From: Nymphaea colorata
Lineage: Eukaryota; Streptophyta; Magnoliopsida; Nymphaeales; Nymphaeaceae
Direction of reading: 5' to 3'
Assembly (NCBI RefSeq): GCF_008831285.2
Contig: NC_045140.1
Coordinates: 18,970,370-19,034,369, forward strand
DNA length: 64,000 nt
Part shown: positions 1 to 12,971 of the stretch, piece after piece
How the letters are laid out: each line of letters begins with the position of its first letter
How positions within the stretch are numbered: the first letter of the stretch is position 1
Made by a program: the position numbers and the translations under genes
Notes under the pieces: generated by a model
The model's input: the letters and a program-made list of their open reading frames with translations, nothing else
Databases searched by the model: none
Told to the model about the DNA's origin: nothing

Positions 1-1969
1 AGATAACTAAAAGCCTATGGCTCACTGAATTACTGCTGCAGTTCTGCTTTAGTCTTTTATCGCCATAGTGACATCAAATGAAAATTAAAAGTTAGTAAAA
101 TACAATAGTTTGAAATATTCTCTACATACAGTTTCTCTGTTGATGGTTGATAGTTGCATTATCATGTAACTTCTATTTGTTTTAGGAGAGAAGCTAGAAT
201 GGTTATCTTAGTGCTGTACAGTGCTAAAGCCTAGAGGCCTTTAAAATTTACACATTGAAATAAGTCAACAACTGCTACTTTGGTCTTTTATAATCATAAA
301 TATTGTGGCGCTTTGAAAATATTAGGACCAAACAATAAATGTGATAAATGGAAATCCAACTCCAACATTTGTAACATCTTGAATGTAGTTAAACTAATAT
401 TAACAAATAATTGTGATTGATTTACTTTTATCATTATTCTTTGACATACTTGAAATCCCAATTGCCACAACAATAAAGGGCAGTAATATGAACTGCCAAA
501 TACTGTTTTCAATAAGGTAACAACTATGATATCAATTGTGAGTCCTTTTTCTTAGGCTAAGGTAGTAGATGAGGTAAGGTCCTTTTATTGTCCCAGAAAA
601 AAAAAATTGTTCCCTTCAGGTGTTGAAACAGGATTGAAATAGTAGGTGCAGTGGTGGTGGGCTGCTTTTCTGGTTCTCACTGATGTGGATATAAATTCTT
701 AACCTCTCTCTGTCTCTGTCTGTCTCCCTCTCTCTCTCTCTCAAACACACACTCTCTCACATTTTTAAGGTCCTTAGTACCATCTTCTTTTCAGATAAAA
801 CAAAATGGGTTCACAATTTTTTTATATTATGTGTCTATGTCTGAAGTTTTTCCAAGAAAATCCAATTTCATATATCTCAATGCTATTCTATGATGTGCAA
901 GTCCTGCAAATAAGCCTGTGACTGAAGTGTTCTATACCTAAGCTATAAGAAATCTCTGTTGTCACCACTTGGGTGAGTGTGTGTGTATGTGTTTGTGCAT
1001 GCACTGGTAGCAACATTTGATGTAGAGTGTGACAATTCATATTGTTGAGTATAAGTCATAAGTGGTCCAGAATAAGAATGATATATTAATGTAATATAGG
1101 ATATGATAAGGTTGTGAATTTTGTTTTTTATCTTTCTGATGAAGCTGTCATGTAACATTTAATAAATCATGATTTGCATAAAACATTGAGTGCTGGAGTA
1201 AGAAAAAAAAATGCTGTAACAGAATGCATATTTTCACTAGAAATGATTAAAACTTAACAACATAGATCTTCCCACACTCAAACTATTGTGAAGCAGAAAA
1301 AAAAGGTTTGTACTTTTAACTGCCCAAGGCTTGAACTACTTAATTGTCATAAAAAAAATTCGTTTTGAAGAAATCTTTACAGAAAAGAAAAGGGACCAGG
1401 AAAGCCTTATCTTTGGTGTATGAGTGGAACCTTAAAATTATTTCACTCCCTTAGATGTATAAGGATATGCTCTGTAACAAAAAGTGTTTAATGGGATTTA
1501 TGATATTTTATGGCCATTCACCATCGCATGTTACATATAGTTATTTGAAATATGCATGGAGCAGGCTGTTGCTGAATCAGGATAAGAAAGAGCTAATGCT
1601 CTTGTAAAAGGATTTTTCATCTATGCGTCATTTTCTATCAGCGGTTGAGGGCAAGCTTGCCGTTAAGTGACATTAACCATAGTAAAGAAACTGGCGAGAC
1701 ATTACTTACTCTTGACAGTATGCATGTTCATGGATTTTAACCACACTAAAAAGTATGAACACAAATGAAAATAGAAATCTTGTTGTCTGTAGAATAAAGC
1801 TTTTATTAAATGAAATGATGAGATGGTCAATATTTTGAAAGATAAAAGCTGACTTCCATTATTTATGCTGCCGCCTTCAGGCATCGATTCTGGTTTTCTT
1901 GGTTTCATGCTGTGAAACATACTTAAATGTGAAATTGTTGTCTTAAAGTTTTCAAAACCACTTTTACAG
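1..1969. other. Presumed intron/upstream part of MBD9-like gene
   Basis: No exon could be recognised here. The first convincing coding block starts after an AG acceptor at 1968-1969, so on the + strand this stretch is most simply the intron before it, or an intron plus exons I failed to see. It is AT-rich. A mixed CT/CA microsatellite lies around 700-760, and the open frames are short and unconvincing. Earlier exons of the gene are expected upstream of the window. Confidence 0.4.
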
Positions 1970-4900
1970 GTCCTTGGCCTCATCCAGAAACTAAAAGGAA
2001 ATGCTGGTCCTGATGGTATAAGTTCAGAAGCACAAAAAGACTTGCAAGATGTTCTTGCTTATGGAAATGAAATTCCTAAAGCTCCTTGGGAAGAAGGTGT
2101 ATGCAAAGTATGTGGCATCGACAAGGATGATGAAAGTGTGTTACTGTGTGATACATGTGATTCCGAATATCATACTTACTGTTTGAGCCCTCCACTTGCA
2201 AGAATACCAGAAGGAAACTGGTATTGCCCATCATGTATTAGTGGCCAGAGTGGTTCTCAATTCCAGGCGGCAAAGGAACACACAACAAGGAAAAAGTCCA
2301 AGGGAGTGGATACTCGTGCATTTTCAGATGCATTGGATCAATTGGTTTCTGTAATGGAAGAAAATGAATATTGGGAACTTGGCATCAAAGAGGTTCGTGC
2401 CCTGCTGCTTAGCAACTTAATATCTTTATTATGTTTAAAAGGTGCTACATGCAAGCAAAATTAATCAGGAATTTCTTGGGTTTGCTTTCTTGCTGTGCTA
2501 AAAATTGTGTTTATCTATGTTTCTAGGAAACAATCTGAAATCCAAAAACCTGTTGACTATAAAAATGTCTGATTTGGGAATTTAGTCTTACTCTTTTTGA
2601 GAAAACAAGGCCATTATGTGTCTATATGGAGTAAGGTCTGAAATAACTGACAAACTATTTGTGCTATGTTATTGTCACGACCTATTTTTGTAACTTGTAT
2701 TTTTTATGTTGAATGAGTTATTTGCAATATGATTTGCTTGAATGTCAATTAGCTTATTTTAGTTCAATATTCTCAAATAAATGCAACATTGTTGTTTTTA
2801 AGCCGTGGAAGATTCATGACATGTAATATGTTAATATGTGAGCTTACTATACTGCTTTTGTAATTCCAAATGCAGAGGGCATTTCTTCTAAAATTTCTTT
2901 GTGATGAAGCACTGAATTCTGCTGTTATCCGCGAACACCTTGAGCAATGTCAAGATTCTTCTGTCGAGCTTCAGAGCAAGTTACGTTTGCAATCCATAGA
3001 GTGGAGAAATCTGTGCCTTAGGGAAGAATTTAGTCTCAAGATGGCCAAGGAAACTGTTAACAAATCTTATGGAGTTACTGAAGATCTGAGAGGTCAAGGG
3101 CAGGCTGGTAGCTTTATGTGTGAAATGATGGGACAGCATCAGCTCCTTACAAATGGATCTGATCAGAGGATGACATTCTCTGGTTATTTGCAGAATAACT
3201 CATTAAATAAGCTGAGCATTCCTTTTCCGGGTAGTGCATCAAATGGTCTTAATAAGCATGTGGGATACCTTTTACCCAGAAGCATGGAAGCAAATCATCT
3301 TGGTGGTTTTGCCGATCAATCTACTAAAATGCCTACGGATGTTCCTGTTTCAGATAGTGAGAGTACCTTTAAAAGTAAGGATATCATGCACAGCATGTTT
3401 CCATTCTTGCTGTCTGGAAAAATAGATAAAGAAAACCCAAAAAATTCTCGTCTTCCGGCACTAGGTGGAAATCACCAGAATGAGGAGCTTAATCGGGTTA
3501 GCATTGTTGAACATGGGGATGCCTTTCAAAATGTTTCAAATGTGGTAAACTGTTTACAGAATAGTGCTGAAAAGATTCATGACCTGAATTCTGAGAAGAG
3601 TGAGTTGATGCCATTATCTGCTGTGAAACAGATGGATCAGTCAGAAAAGGTGAGGCCCTCTTTCCCAGAAGAAGTTTCTGCCAATTCAGTGGCATGTGCA
3701 CCAAACAGATATTCAGTGGATTCAACAAAGAAATTCTCCCAAGATAATTTGTTGAATGGTCATGTCAACAATATATGTTTGGGGACGACTGAGCCTGAGC
3801 CTCATGAAGCTTGTAGTTTGGTGGCTGATCCATTAAGACAACAAATCCTGCAGCTGCAGGAAACAATTGCCAATACAGAAACCCAACTTCTGAAAGTCTG
3901 CATGAGGAGAGAATTTTTGGGTCGCGATTCTATTGGTAGACTCTACTGGGCATTTAGCAGACCCAACAATTATCCTTGGCTGGTCGTTGATGGAAGCATG
4001 CAGGTGAAAAGAGACCAAAGGAAACCATGTGAGGCTACAGATGCCCTTTTGAAACCTTCGTCTGACTTACCTTCTTCTTCTAGTGTTCCTTCCAGCGGAA
4101 GGTCTCAACAGGAAACGTTTACAGAATTGAGTCCCGCGCGTGGATTTCTATCTGTGAATTCCAGTGTGTTTGAATGTGTACAGAATGCTGTAATTTTAGG
4201 TTCTCCTTTTCCATGGGTTATCTATGAAACTGCTTCAGAAATTCATGAACTCATGGACTGGTTGAAGTGCAGCCACTCTCAGGAGGTGGATTTGGGAGAA
4301 TGGGATCTACAGCTACAGCGAGTTAGGCCTCTGCCTGTTAGTACCTCTGTTTCAGATGATCCACAGGCAGACGAGACACTGCCTCTTAAAGGTGGTGAGA
4401 AGACATTGTCCTTTCAGTTTCTGAATACACATGCGACTGCCTTATTGGAGAAGAAGTATGGGCCTTGCTTGGAACCAGATGCAGGGGATGCACTGAAGAG
4501 GCGTGGAAGAAAGACTAAGATATCCCATGAGGAGCGAATGTTTAGATGTGAATGTTTGGAGCCAGTGTGGCCTTCACGCTATCACTGCATCTCATGCCAT
4601 CATACTTTTTGCAACAGTGTTGAACTTGAGGAGCATAATGATGGAAAATGTAATTCAGTTACAGAGGAAAACAAGGAAAACGATGAAATTTCCAAGGGAA
4701 GGGGAATGAAGTCAGAGTGTAGTCGTCATACTGAGCATATTGAAGATGCAGATTTGTTGGAGACATCAAAGAATGGTAGAATAGGCTTGAGCTTGAAATA
4801 TAGCAAATTTAGGAAGAAGAGTGCACCTTGCCCCTATGACATTGAAGAGATCATTAATAAATTTTTCACAAAGGACTCTAACAAAGAGATAGTGAGAGAG

Positions 4901-7465
4901 ATAGGGCTTCTTGGATCTGGTGGTGTCCCAACATTTGTTCCGGTTCCATCCTTTTCATCTACCTTTGATTCTTCCCTTCAGAGGTTTCATGAAGATACAC
5001 ATGAAACTGATGAAATGTCAAGATTGGTTACTCATGAAGAACAAGTATCTATTTCTGCAGCAGAGGTTAATGATGGTAATCAAGCTCTGACTGGTGTGCT
5101 ATCATTGAATGATATGGGAACAGATGTAAATGAAAGCATGGGTGATGGAGGGGCGTTAAAGTTTGAAAGATGCATTTCTACTACCTTAGATAACAAGGCG
5201 GAGGCATTTGGTCTTTCAAATGACAGAATATCAGATGCCGGACCAAGCCACAAGTGTGTAATTCCAGAAATCTCACTAAGGCCTCTCTTTGGTAGGAGCT
5301 CCCAAATCTTAAAGCGGCTTAAAATGAACCTGCTTGATATGGATGCAGCTTTGACTGATGAAGCAATGAGGCCATCAAGATCATCTTTATCAAAGAGACG
5401 TGCTTGGCGTTCTCTTGTCAAATCTGCAGAATCGATCTTTGAGGTATGAAAAACTTTAATTAATACTTGTAACAAACTTTGGTTAATATCCTTTTTGTAA
5501 GTTTTGTACCATAAACTCTGTTGACACATACAGATGCATATGCAAGATGGGGCACCCTTTACTAAGTTTGTTGTTTCTTTATGTTTTTGCTATATTTTAT
5601 CTTCTTGATAACCTTATGGAAGAGTTTTGAGTTCCGCAAAAAAATTGCTTATCTAATAAGACAGCAAATGGATACAAGGAAAAAGCTAATGTATTTAGTT
5701 GGTCTATGAACTAATGTATTTAGTTGGTCTATGAATTATCATGATGCACAGTTTAAGATAGTTAAAGTATAGAAATAGTGGTGATTCAATGTCTGATAAG
5801 TGTTCAAGTTAACTTTTATACACTTTACAAAATATGATATTGGGATAATTATTTCTGTGAGTATGGACCGTCTTGCTTCTTTGATCTAAGCTAGATGAAG
5901 ATTGGGGGCTTTTGTTGTCCTGTCATGCATCACTGTAAGCTTTCTAGATTAAGACAGATTGATTCTTTTTTGGGCCTTGTATTCCTTGTCCCTGTCTAAT
6001 TAAAGGCAAGCAACAAGGGTTGTTTTCACTTTTCAGTAACCACATTACCTTGCTACTTGATCTATGCTGTAAAAAGGTTATTGCTTAACTTGTCTGCCTC
6101 TGCATGTCTGTGATTTGTATCCGTGTTTCTTCATATGCATGTGTGCATAAGCATTGGTTGTAATTGCTGGTAATGTTCTTCTGATGCGGAAACATTTTTG
6201 AAATTGGCTGCTATTTTTGCCATATGTTTTTTCTGGACGAGTAGCTCAGGTTATACTGTGCTAGTGCTTATCTTGGAATACTTGTACCACAAAACATGCT
6301 TGGTTTACCAGTCACCGTAGAGAGATATAGCTACTTGCTAACTTTGCTTCTGATGCGAATAATATGTTATGGATATTCCTTGCTATTCTGATTTGTGCTT
6401 TTTCTTTTTGGATGAGTATAGTCCAGTTGTATATTATGCTTTGCTGATGCTTATAGAACAGCTTGTTTTTTTACAGAATACGAGTTTTATTAAGTGGCAT
6501 GCTTATTTCAAATACTAATAATGCTGATGCTTAAAAACTCGCTTGCTTTTTAATAAGAATAATAATCTAAATGGATGGCAGTGGGAGGTATATGGTTCAT
6601 ATATTATAGGTGTAGGGTGTAATTATACCTGGATTTATTTCTGAAGACAATAAGAGGTTCTAATCTATGTGGCTTTGGGTGTAAGTGGACCTGCTTCTTT
6701 GTTTTTGTCCTGCATTGATATTTCTGTCAGGACACCTATGGTTTGTATTTTTGGGATGAATGATGAAGGTTACACCTCATACGGAGGAGGGCTGGAATAG
6801 AACCCCTTTTTTTTTCCTCATCTCCATATCATACAACTTCAACAGCTGCTTAACATGTCCCGTCAAATGCCCCAACGTATTTGTAAATGCCAGCAGTTCT
6901 AGATAAACCAAAACACTATGAACTTCAGTAAACCGTAAGGAAGTTATACTGATCATTATGTTAGAGCTGACTTTGAACCAGTCTTGGTATTACCAGAGAA
7001 ATAGGTGTCCCAGATTATGCCCAAAAAGAACAAAAAAAACCCTTATTCTTGTTACGTGCCCTTTTGCATCTGTCAGATGTTTAATTTCTACTAGTTTTTG
7101 CTTGCATCTCCTGAGGCTTCCCCTGCTGAGTGTTTCATAGCTAAAAAATGTCGTATAATGTATATGCTGAGCCTCTTTATGTTGGTACCTTATTTTTGTT
7201 CTTTTGGTTGTTGATGACTGCTCAGATGGTTCAAGCAACGATCATATTTGAGAATATGATCAAAACCGAATTTATGAGAAACGGATGGTGGTATTGGTCA
7301 TCCTTCTCTGCAGCCATAAAAATATCCACAGTTTCATCACTTGCACTTCGCGTATATGCTTTGGATGCTGCAATTGTGTATCAGAAGGCAGGCCCTGGTT
7401 CAGACCCTCAGGAAAACTCCAAGATAGTGAAGCCAGGGAGGAAACGGAAGGACTCTGATGCGTGA
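1970..7465 (+). CDS. MBD9-like PHD-finger chromatin protein, 3' part
   Basis: I read exons 1970-2392, 2876-5443 and 7226-7465, all joined in phase 0. They give the last ~1,076 residues, ending at TGA 7463-7465. Shortly after the start comes a C4HC3 PHD finger (VCKVCG, LLCDTCD, YHTYC, WYCPSC) behind the family-like stretch GNEIPKAPWEEGVC. Exon 2 opens with LLKFLCDEALNSAVIREHL, a WHIM/DDT-like helix, and later has LGRDSIGRLYWAF and a Cys/His cluster (CISCHHTFC). The last exon carries NGWWYWSS and a basic tail GRKRKDSDA. The order and junctions match Arabidopsis MBD9, a ~2,200-residue nuclear protein linked to SWR1 and H2A.Z deposition and to flowering time. The methyl-CpG-binding domain itself would lie upstream of the window. 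Exon 1 joins directly to LLKFLCDEA, but a small exon missed in 2393-2875 cannot be excluded. Family identification is from memory; the splice sites are visible in the sequence. Confidence 0.88.
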
Positions 7466-9376
7466 GCAGGGGCACCAACAGCCAATCTTTGGCAATAGTT
7501 TTTTTGTGTTCCATGAGTCCGTGGGTCCAAATTTTTGGGTAATTATTAGTTTTAACAAGTCTACCACAGCAAATTACTGAATGGAAATCTAAGGATTGGT
7601 TGCTGATCTTCTGGCGGAAACCTCGCATAATTGAAGATCTATCTCTTAATGAATTGCTCGTGGTTCCATTGAATTGAAGATTGGACTTGATGTTGCTTCC
7701 TTCTGCCGCTCCCTGCCACCTTCCTCAGTGGCGATACCATTGCTTCTGCACCCGTGTATATAGATCACGCTAACATGGTAACAAGAGCACCACGCAGGGT
7801 GGACAGTAGCTGTGCAGAATGTGCTATATGAGAATGACTGTAGAGCTTCTGGTAGCTGTCACCAGAAGAATCTGGCAATTTTTTCCTTGAATGGGAGTAA
7901 GTCGCTAACAGGTTCTAAACCAACATACACGTCAAAGAATCATGTAACCCAGGGATGAAACTCGTTGAGAGTTTAATCAAGTGTATCATTCTTTATGAGT
8001 CTCTCTCTCTCTCTCTCTTTGTGTGTGTGTGTGTGTGTGTGGGTGTGCGCGCTCAAGTAGGGATGCCCATATGAGGTACATGCATGCTGCTAATTGTGAG
8101 AGGTTGTGGGTAGACGCCAGCCCTGTAATCAAAGCTGAAGTTCGTATTTTGAATTGTTTTTGTTGTCTCCTTGTTTTTTCGATCTAAAGAGTTAAAAGTA
8201 ATACTTAGGAATGCTTAAATTGTCAAGAAGTTGATTATGCGGTACATTGGGAATCATGAAAGTATCTGAAAAAGAAGAAAGGCCTCCTTCATTTCGTCCT
8301 TGCCTGCAAAAAGCTGCTGGTGGTTGGCCTCCTATGGGCATCTCTACTTGATTATGTGATGCATTTTACCCCAGCTGTTTCTCATGTGATGCATTATTTC
8401 CTGCAAATCCATTTTACATCTGAATATGCAGTTTTGCCACCTTGTTAACTGGGATTCTACACACCTTAAATCCAAGAGAATGATGGACGTCTAAGGTCTT
8501 GGCTGTTGCTGCCATTGAATAGCCTCCCATTTCAGATGCAGCTCACAAGTCAAAGTTCATGAAGTTGTTTGGCGCATTCACTGCGGTTATCTCACTCATT
8601 ATGAATTTCAATGTAACTTGCAAGCAGTGGGCGTTCCTCTACTTGAACTGTTTTCAACCCGTGGGCATTGAGCACAAACCACATCATGTATCTGCTTTGG
8701 TAGGCGTCAACAGATGACACATGTTTCTTATTCAAATTTCCTGACCGCTACTCTTCACTGTACTGTTATGATTGGTGTTGAGTAGTTTTCTTCACCTTAA
8801 CAGTGAGCTTTGAGAAGGTGCAGGAAATGAACAATTTGCTTTCAGCCAGTTCACACCCTCTTTCTTTCTCATTGTTCGGGCAAGAGGGAGGTTATTCTCA
8901 CCACTTGAGTGAAGGTGAAGTTTTTCCATTCTCTTCATTTCTTTAGGGTTTAGGGTTGCTTTGTAGTGCCCTCAAAGTACCGTTTTGATTATGCTTCAAT
9001 TCTTTATTTACAATACAAAAAGTTGTAGGAGTTTGAAATGAAGACTGGTTGCTTAGCAGCCTCTCTCCGACCATTGCACTAACTCCCTTGAATATCTCCC
9101 TCTCATTATTAATTGAAAGTCGTCAATCTAACCCCTCCGGCAGGAGGACGTGGCTGTTTGCGTCACTGAACTGTAAGCATTTGGTAAAATGCACATGCTT
9201 GTCAATTTCTTTCAAGTCATAGCACCGTCTTGGTCTGTTTTGAAATCTGTTGAACTCTTGCATAAGAAATATAGATCGCATCAGCGAGACTTTATCACCA
9301 CGACTTATCATTTGATCTGATGGTTCATTTTTGGTCCCTTGGTACCATTCAGAATCATACGCCGAATCAGAACCAT
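7466..9376. other. 3' UTR of the MBD9-like gene and intergenic DNA
   Basis: There is no supported gene. The first part should be the 3' untranslated region of the + strand gene ending at 7465. A CT run joined to a GT run lies at about 7999-8048. The remainder is ordinary AT-rich intergenic sequence with only short open frames. Confidence 0.5.
7999..8048. repeat. (CT)n(GT)n compound microsatellite
   Basis: A CT dinucleotide run passes through TTT into a GT run. Together they cover about 50 bases downstream of the MBD9-like gene. Confidence 0.9.
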
Positions 9377-9834
9377 CTATCTATGGATGGCCTTGATTAA
9401 CTTTAAATTTTTTTTTTTTTCAAAAAACTGCACCACCGGCGGCAGTCGGCAGTCGGCAGTCCACCGGAGAGAAAGGGAGCCGCCGGGGCTCCCCATCTCC
9501 ACCCACGATCGTGGGTGGAGAAGGGGAGCCCCGCGGGGGTGGTGGGAGCCACCGTCGCCCTCCACCCACATAGCCCCCTTCACCCACATCAGAGGAGGGC
9601 GATGTGGCAGGAGGGAGGGAGAGCCGAGCGGCCTCCTGCTTGCGATGGCAGGGGCCACCGGCCGTCGGAGAGGGAGCGGGAGAAGCTGAGGACAGCTCAA
9701 GTTTGATGTCCCAGTGTATAGGAAAACTGAACACATCCAGGAATGGGCTTAAACACTTTGATTGGAATCTAATATTGGTGGCTAATATATTCAATTTAGT
9801 AGCCAATTCAAGGCTGCCATGTATCATCTTTTAA
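9377..9834. other. GC-rich island with palindrome, possible inserted element
   Basis: This block of roughly 300-450 bases is far richer in G and C than its AT-rich flanks. It starts after a poly-T run at about 9409-9420. Both strands carry open frames of 60-135 codons, but they are proline/arginine/serine rich and look like by-products of base composition. It contains the palindrome listed separately, plus a weaker inverted pair (CGTCGCCCTCCACCCACAT against GAGGGCGATGTGG). It may be a degenerate inserted element, a fold-back sequence or a CpG-rich regulatory island. I do not recognise a known family. Confidence 0.4.
9485..9532. repeat. 48-bp near-perfect palindrome
   Basis: Two 24-base arms meet at the centre CGATCG (9506-9511) with no spacer. 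They match at 23 of 24 positions. The arms read GGGGCTCCCC, one mismatched base, then TCTCCACCCACGA and its complement. The molecule could extrude as a cruciform, or fold as a very stable hairpin if transcribed. Confidence 0.9.
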
Positions 9835-10570
9835 TTATTTTTTCAGATGTTTTTCATTTAATATTATCAAAAACGGTATTTAAATTTAAAGATATATACA
9901 TTTTTTTTCTACCTTAAAGTAAAAGTGTGCGTGCATTTTCTTTGAGATTTATTTGATAGAATGACGAACCAAAGACTTGGGATCCGAGGCAAATCGATGA
10001 GCTGCAGCCTTGGATAAGTTAAAAAATAGGAAGTACTGACCGTAGATCAGGAGGATTAGTTAAGAAATGGCGTTCCCTGTTTTCTTATATATCATCATAT
10101 CTCAATGTCTCTCCTGCCTTGACCTCAAGTTAAAATGGTTATCCTTCTGATCTGTTCCTCCATATTTAATTGTGATCAGGTGCCTTGGCCAATCTCCAAC
10201 ACATAGCTTGACAGCTCGAATGCATCGAGCTGGATGTGCACGGATGGTGATATATATATATATATATATATAGTGCTGGGCCTAAATTGATGTATATATA
10301 AAAGGTTTGCGTGTCATCTTTCTGCGTGTTCTTTGCAACGTGATATTTAATTATTTCTATGATGATATGTATGACAGCCACACGGGGTTCCAGTTTGAAA
10401 TCGAAGGAGAAAAAGAAAACAGGAGTTCGTAAGAATTTATTTAGATATATAGGCGACATATATAGCTGACAGCTATCAGCGTCTCTCCTAGAGTTTCATG
10501 GTTAAAGCTTAATACTGTCCCAAGTACTGTTATTCACCGCCATTAAGAGCAAGAGCAAGAACCTTGCTCC
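9835..10570. other. 3' flank of the HD-Zip gene
   Basis: This is AT-rich DNA downstream of the stop codon of the minus-strand HD-Zip I gene. The part nearest 10570 should be its 3' untranslated region. A short TA run lies at about 10249-10272. I see no other gene. Confidence 0.45.
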
Positions 10571-12738
10571 CTACTGGCACCACATGAACCACCCAAACTG
10601 TTCATCTTCTGCGTGCCCTGCAACGCCATAGACACCTGCCAAATAGCCGGCACCGCTGCCGTCGATGCTTTCGACGCAAAGCTGTTCGTCTGAGGAGCCC
10701 ATCTTCTCGTCGTCTTCCCCCGACTGCGCTCCCTCCACATACACATAGCTTGGAATGTCCGAGTTCCCGCTGTCGATGAGTTGCGGCCCGTCTTCGTCGA
10801 CGATCACACTTCCTCCAGAGCTTAGGCCCTCTTGATCAAAGTTGCACTGCAACTTCTCCGTGCAGGTTTCAGGCGAGAGACTGCCATTTTTTGGGCTCCC
10901 CGTCTCCTTCGATACCAGTTTATCTTGCAGGGCTGCAACCTAAAGCATTTAACCAGGAACGAAAATGTGGAAAATCAACAAATTACTAGCTCTACAAACT
11001 TCAAATTGAAAGAAAACATGTATACATATATGGGTAAAGAAATCTTAAAAGCTAATAATTTATTGATTTAAGTGACTTATAAATTTTCATGTAATCAAAC
11101 ACTCCTAAACATAATTTGATTTTTGATGATATTATTGAAATACACTATACCTGTCAACTAAAATATTACGATCTCACTATTTACGATTCAAAAGAAGAAT
11201 AACACTCGAACGATAATTGAAGCAACGCATGCTGAATGACAACAGAGTGACCGAAATGCTTTGGACTTTCGCAGGAGTAGTGAGAGATTTTGAGTGGGTC
11301 CCACCCTTTAAGGGGCCAACGGTGGGGCCCCGGCGGGATGGTGGCTGACGTGGGCCCCATTAAATAAATGTTCCCACGGTCAAACTTACCCTCCTCAGGA
11401 ACGGATGGTTACAGTCATGCCATCAGCGGCGTTGCAATGCAAATGGATCAGATCCAACCCATTTACATCTCTTCTGACCTGTGAACGGATGGAAAATATC
11501 GGGCCCGGCCCGTATCCAGCATTTTGTTGGATCAAGGAATTGATTTGGAAATGCAGGGAGCCAGTGAGGACAGTTTAGACATTTCGAAACAAAAAAAAGG
11601 AAACCATGCGCCGCTTTGACCGTTTGTGCGATTTTAAAAAGTGGCCTGATTTGGTGGACAAAGAAGAAAGGTGCGACTCGGATTGTGACGTGGACCGGAA
11701 AGAATTCCGATACGGTACGCACCTCCGATTTGAGCCTCTCAGTCTCCTTGACCAGGCCCTGGTAGTCGGAGGACAGCGAGTCGTAGGCCGACTTGAGGAG
11801 GTCAAAGTCCCGCTCGAGCTGCTTGGTCTTCCAGCGGGCTCGCCGGTTCTGGAACCAGACCGCCACCTGCCTCGGCTGCAGCCCCAGTTTCTTGGCCAGC
11901 TGCGACTTCCTCTCCGGCTCCAGCTTGTTCTCCGTCTCGAAGCTCCTCTCCAGCAGGTGGACCTGCTCCGGCGTCAGCCGGCGCTTTTTCTCCGGCATCT
12001 GCTCGTCGAGGAACTCGTCGTCCGCCATGTCGTCGTGCACGCCGTAGAACGGCCGGCTCAGCATGGAGTCCACGGCCATCACCGGGCGAGTCACTTCAAA
12101 ATAAAGTTGTACACCTTTCGTTAGGGGTACCTTTGGAATTCACAGTTTTCCTCAAAAAAATCGATTAAGCTAAAGCCTTTAAGGAACGCCTAAGCAAGAG
12201 TGAAACACCAAGCAATTGTCATAGACACCCATACTTTAATGAAACAATGACCTATATGTCCTCTACACGTTTTCCGTCACAGGGAGCCGCTAGCTCATCT
12301 TCTCATGCACGAAACTTTCTATGGGGAACTCTGGTCAAAATGAACACTTACTGAAAAATTTAAATGATCTGTGAAGTATACTATGAATTTCTAAGAACTG
12401 GCAAACTGGAGACGCCTAAGAACTAGTTTGTTCTCACCGGTAATTAGTGGATTTGCTCTTACGCACTCGTCGTTGGTCGTAAGGGTTGAAAGAAAAAGAA
12501 AAGGTCAAGGCCTGAAGATCGAGATTGGAATGAGGGATTCTTGGGTTTGGTAGAAGCTCATGACCCTCCCAAGTTAAGGAATAATCCGCATACAAGAAAG
12601 AAATGAATAAAGAAGAGAAGCAGAAGCAGAAGCAGAAGCGGAGACTGAAAGATTACCTCGGAAAACGGGCGATCTGGAATTTCCGGTGAAGAACATGTCT
12701 CTTGAGTGGCCGCCGAAGATGAAATGGCCGGAATCCAT
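10571..12738 (-). CDS. HD-Zip class I transcription factor (ATHB-1/HAT5 type)
   Basis: Three exons run on the minus strand: 12738-12657, 12093-11723 and 10939-10571. The phases agree (82 + 371 + 369 bases) and give 273 aa, close to Arabidopsis ATHB-1 (272 aa). ATG 12738 opens [10 protein letters not shown], which resembles the ATHB-1 N terminus. The homeodomain spans about residues 61-117 ([15 protein letters not shown], then [12 protein letters not shown]). It is followed directly by a heptad leucine zipper crossing the exon 2/3 junction ([12 protein letters not shown]). The acidic C terminus has [15 protein letters not shown] and ends with an aromatic motif FGWFMWCQ, which in related HD-Zip I proteins takes part in activation. 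The family binds the pseudopalindrome CAAT(A/T)ATTG as dimers in the nucleus; ATHB-1 acts in growth and light responses. Exon 2 is much GC-richer than exon 3 and the surroundings. A leader ORF upstream suggests translational control. Confidence 0.93.
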
Positions 12739-12884
12739 CCGTCGGAATTCAGCCAAAAGGATACGATCTTTTGGACGAGATGACTGTTATGAGAACAGAA
12801 CCGCCCAATATGTCCGTCTCTACCAACAAAACAAACTAGCTGCTTTTTCTCGAACTTTCTCTCCTCCCCCTCAAAGCCTCTAGA

Positions 12885-12971
12885 CTAAAAAACAACGATC
12901 TTGTGGCGAAAAAAGCTGGTGCTCCAGAGCAACCTGATCCAGGTCTGTAAAGGAGAGAGACCAAATCCCAT
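12885..12971 (-). CDS. 28-codon upstream ORF in the HD-Zip leader
   Basis: ATG at 12971-12969 opens a 28-codon frame ending at TAG 12887-12885, which lies 146 bases before the main ATG at 12738. The peptide begins MGFGLSPLQTWIRLLW and ends HKIVVF, so it is hydrophobic with paired tryptophans. Between the main ATG and about 13225 it is the only minus-strand ATG, which makes it notable. Arabidopsis ATHB-1 is known to carry a conserved-peptide upstream ORF (CPuORF33) that represses its translation. I infer that this is the counterpart from position and size; I have not compared the peptide sequences. Confidence 0.6.
   Translation of the reverse strand: MGFGLSPLQTWIRLLWSTSFFRHKIVVF

Noticed and set aside
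37-1158. Small minus-strand frames in the first 1.2 kb
   Set aside because: Short, low-complexity, no splice-compatible partners, and located in the presumed MBD9 intron.
9339-9834. Overlapping frames of 63-135 codons in the GC-rich island
   Set aside because: Composition is proline/arginine rich in every frame on both strands, with the palindrome inside; no conserved motif.
11606-12124. 172-codon plus-strand frame over the HD-Zip exon 2
   Set aside because: It is the antisense shadow of the GC-rich homeobox exon and has no family signal.
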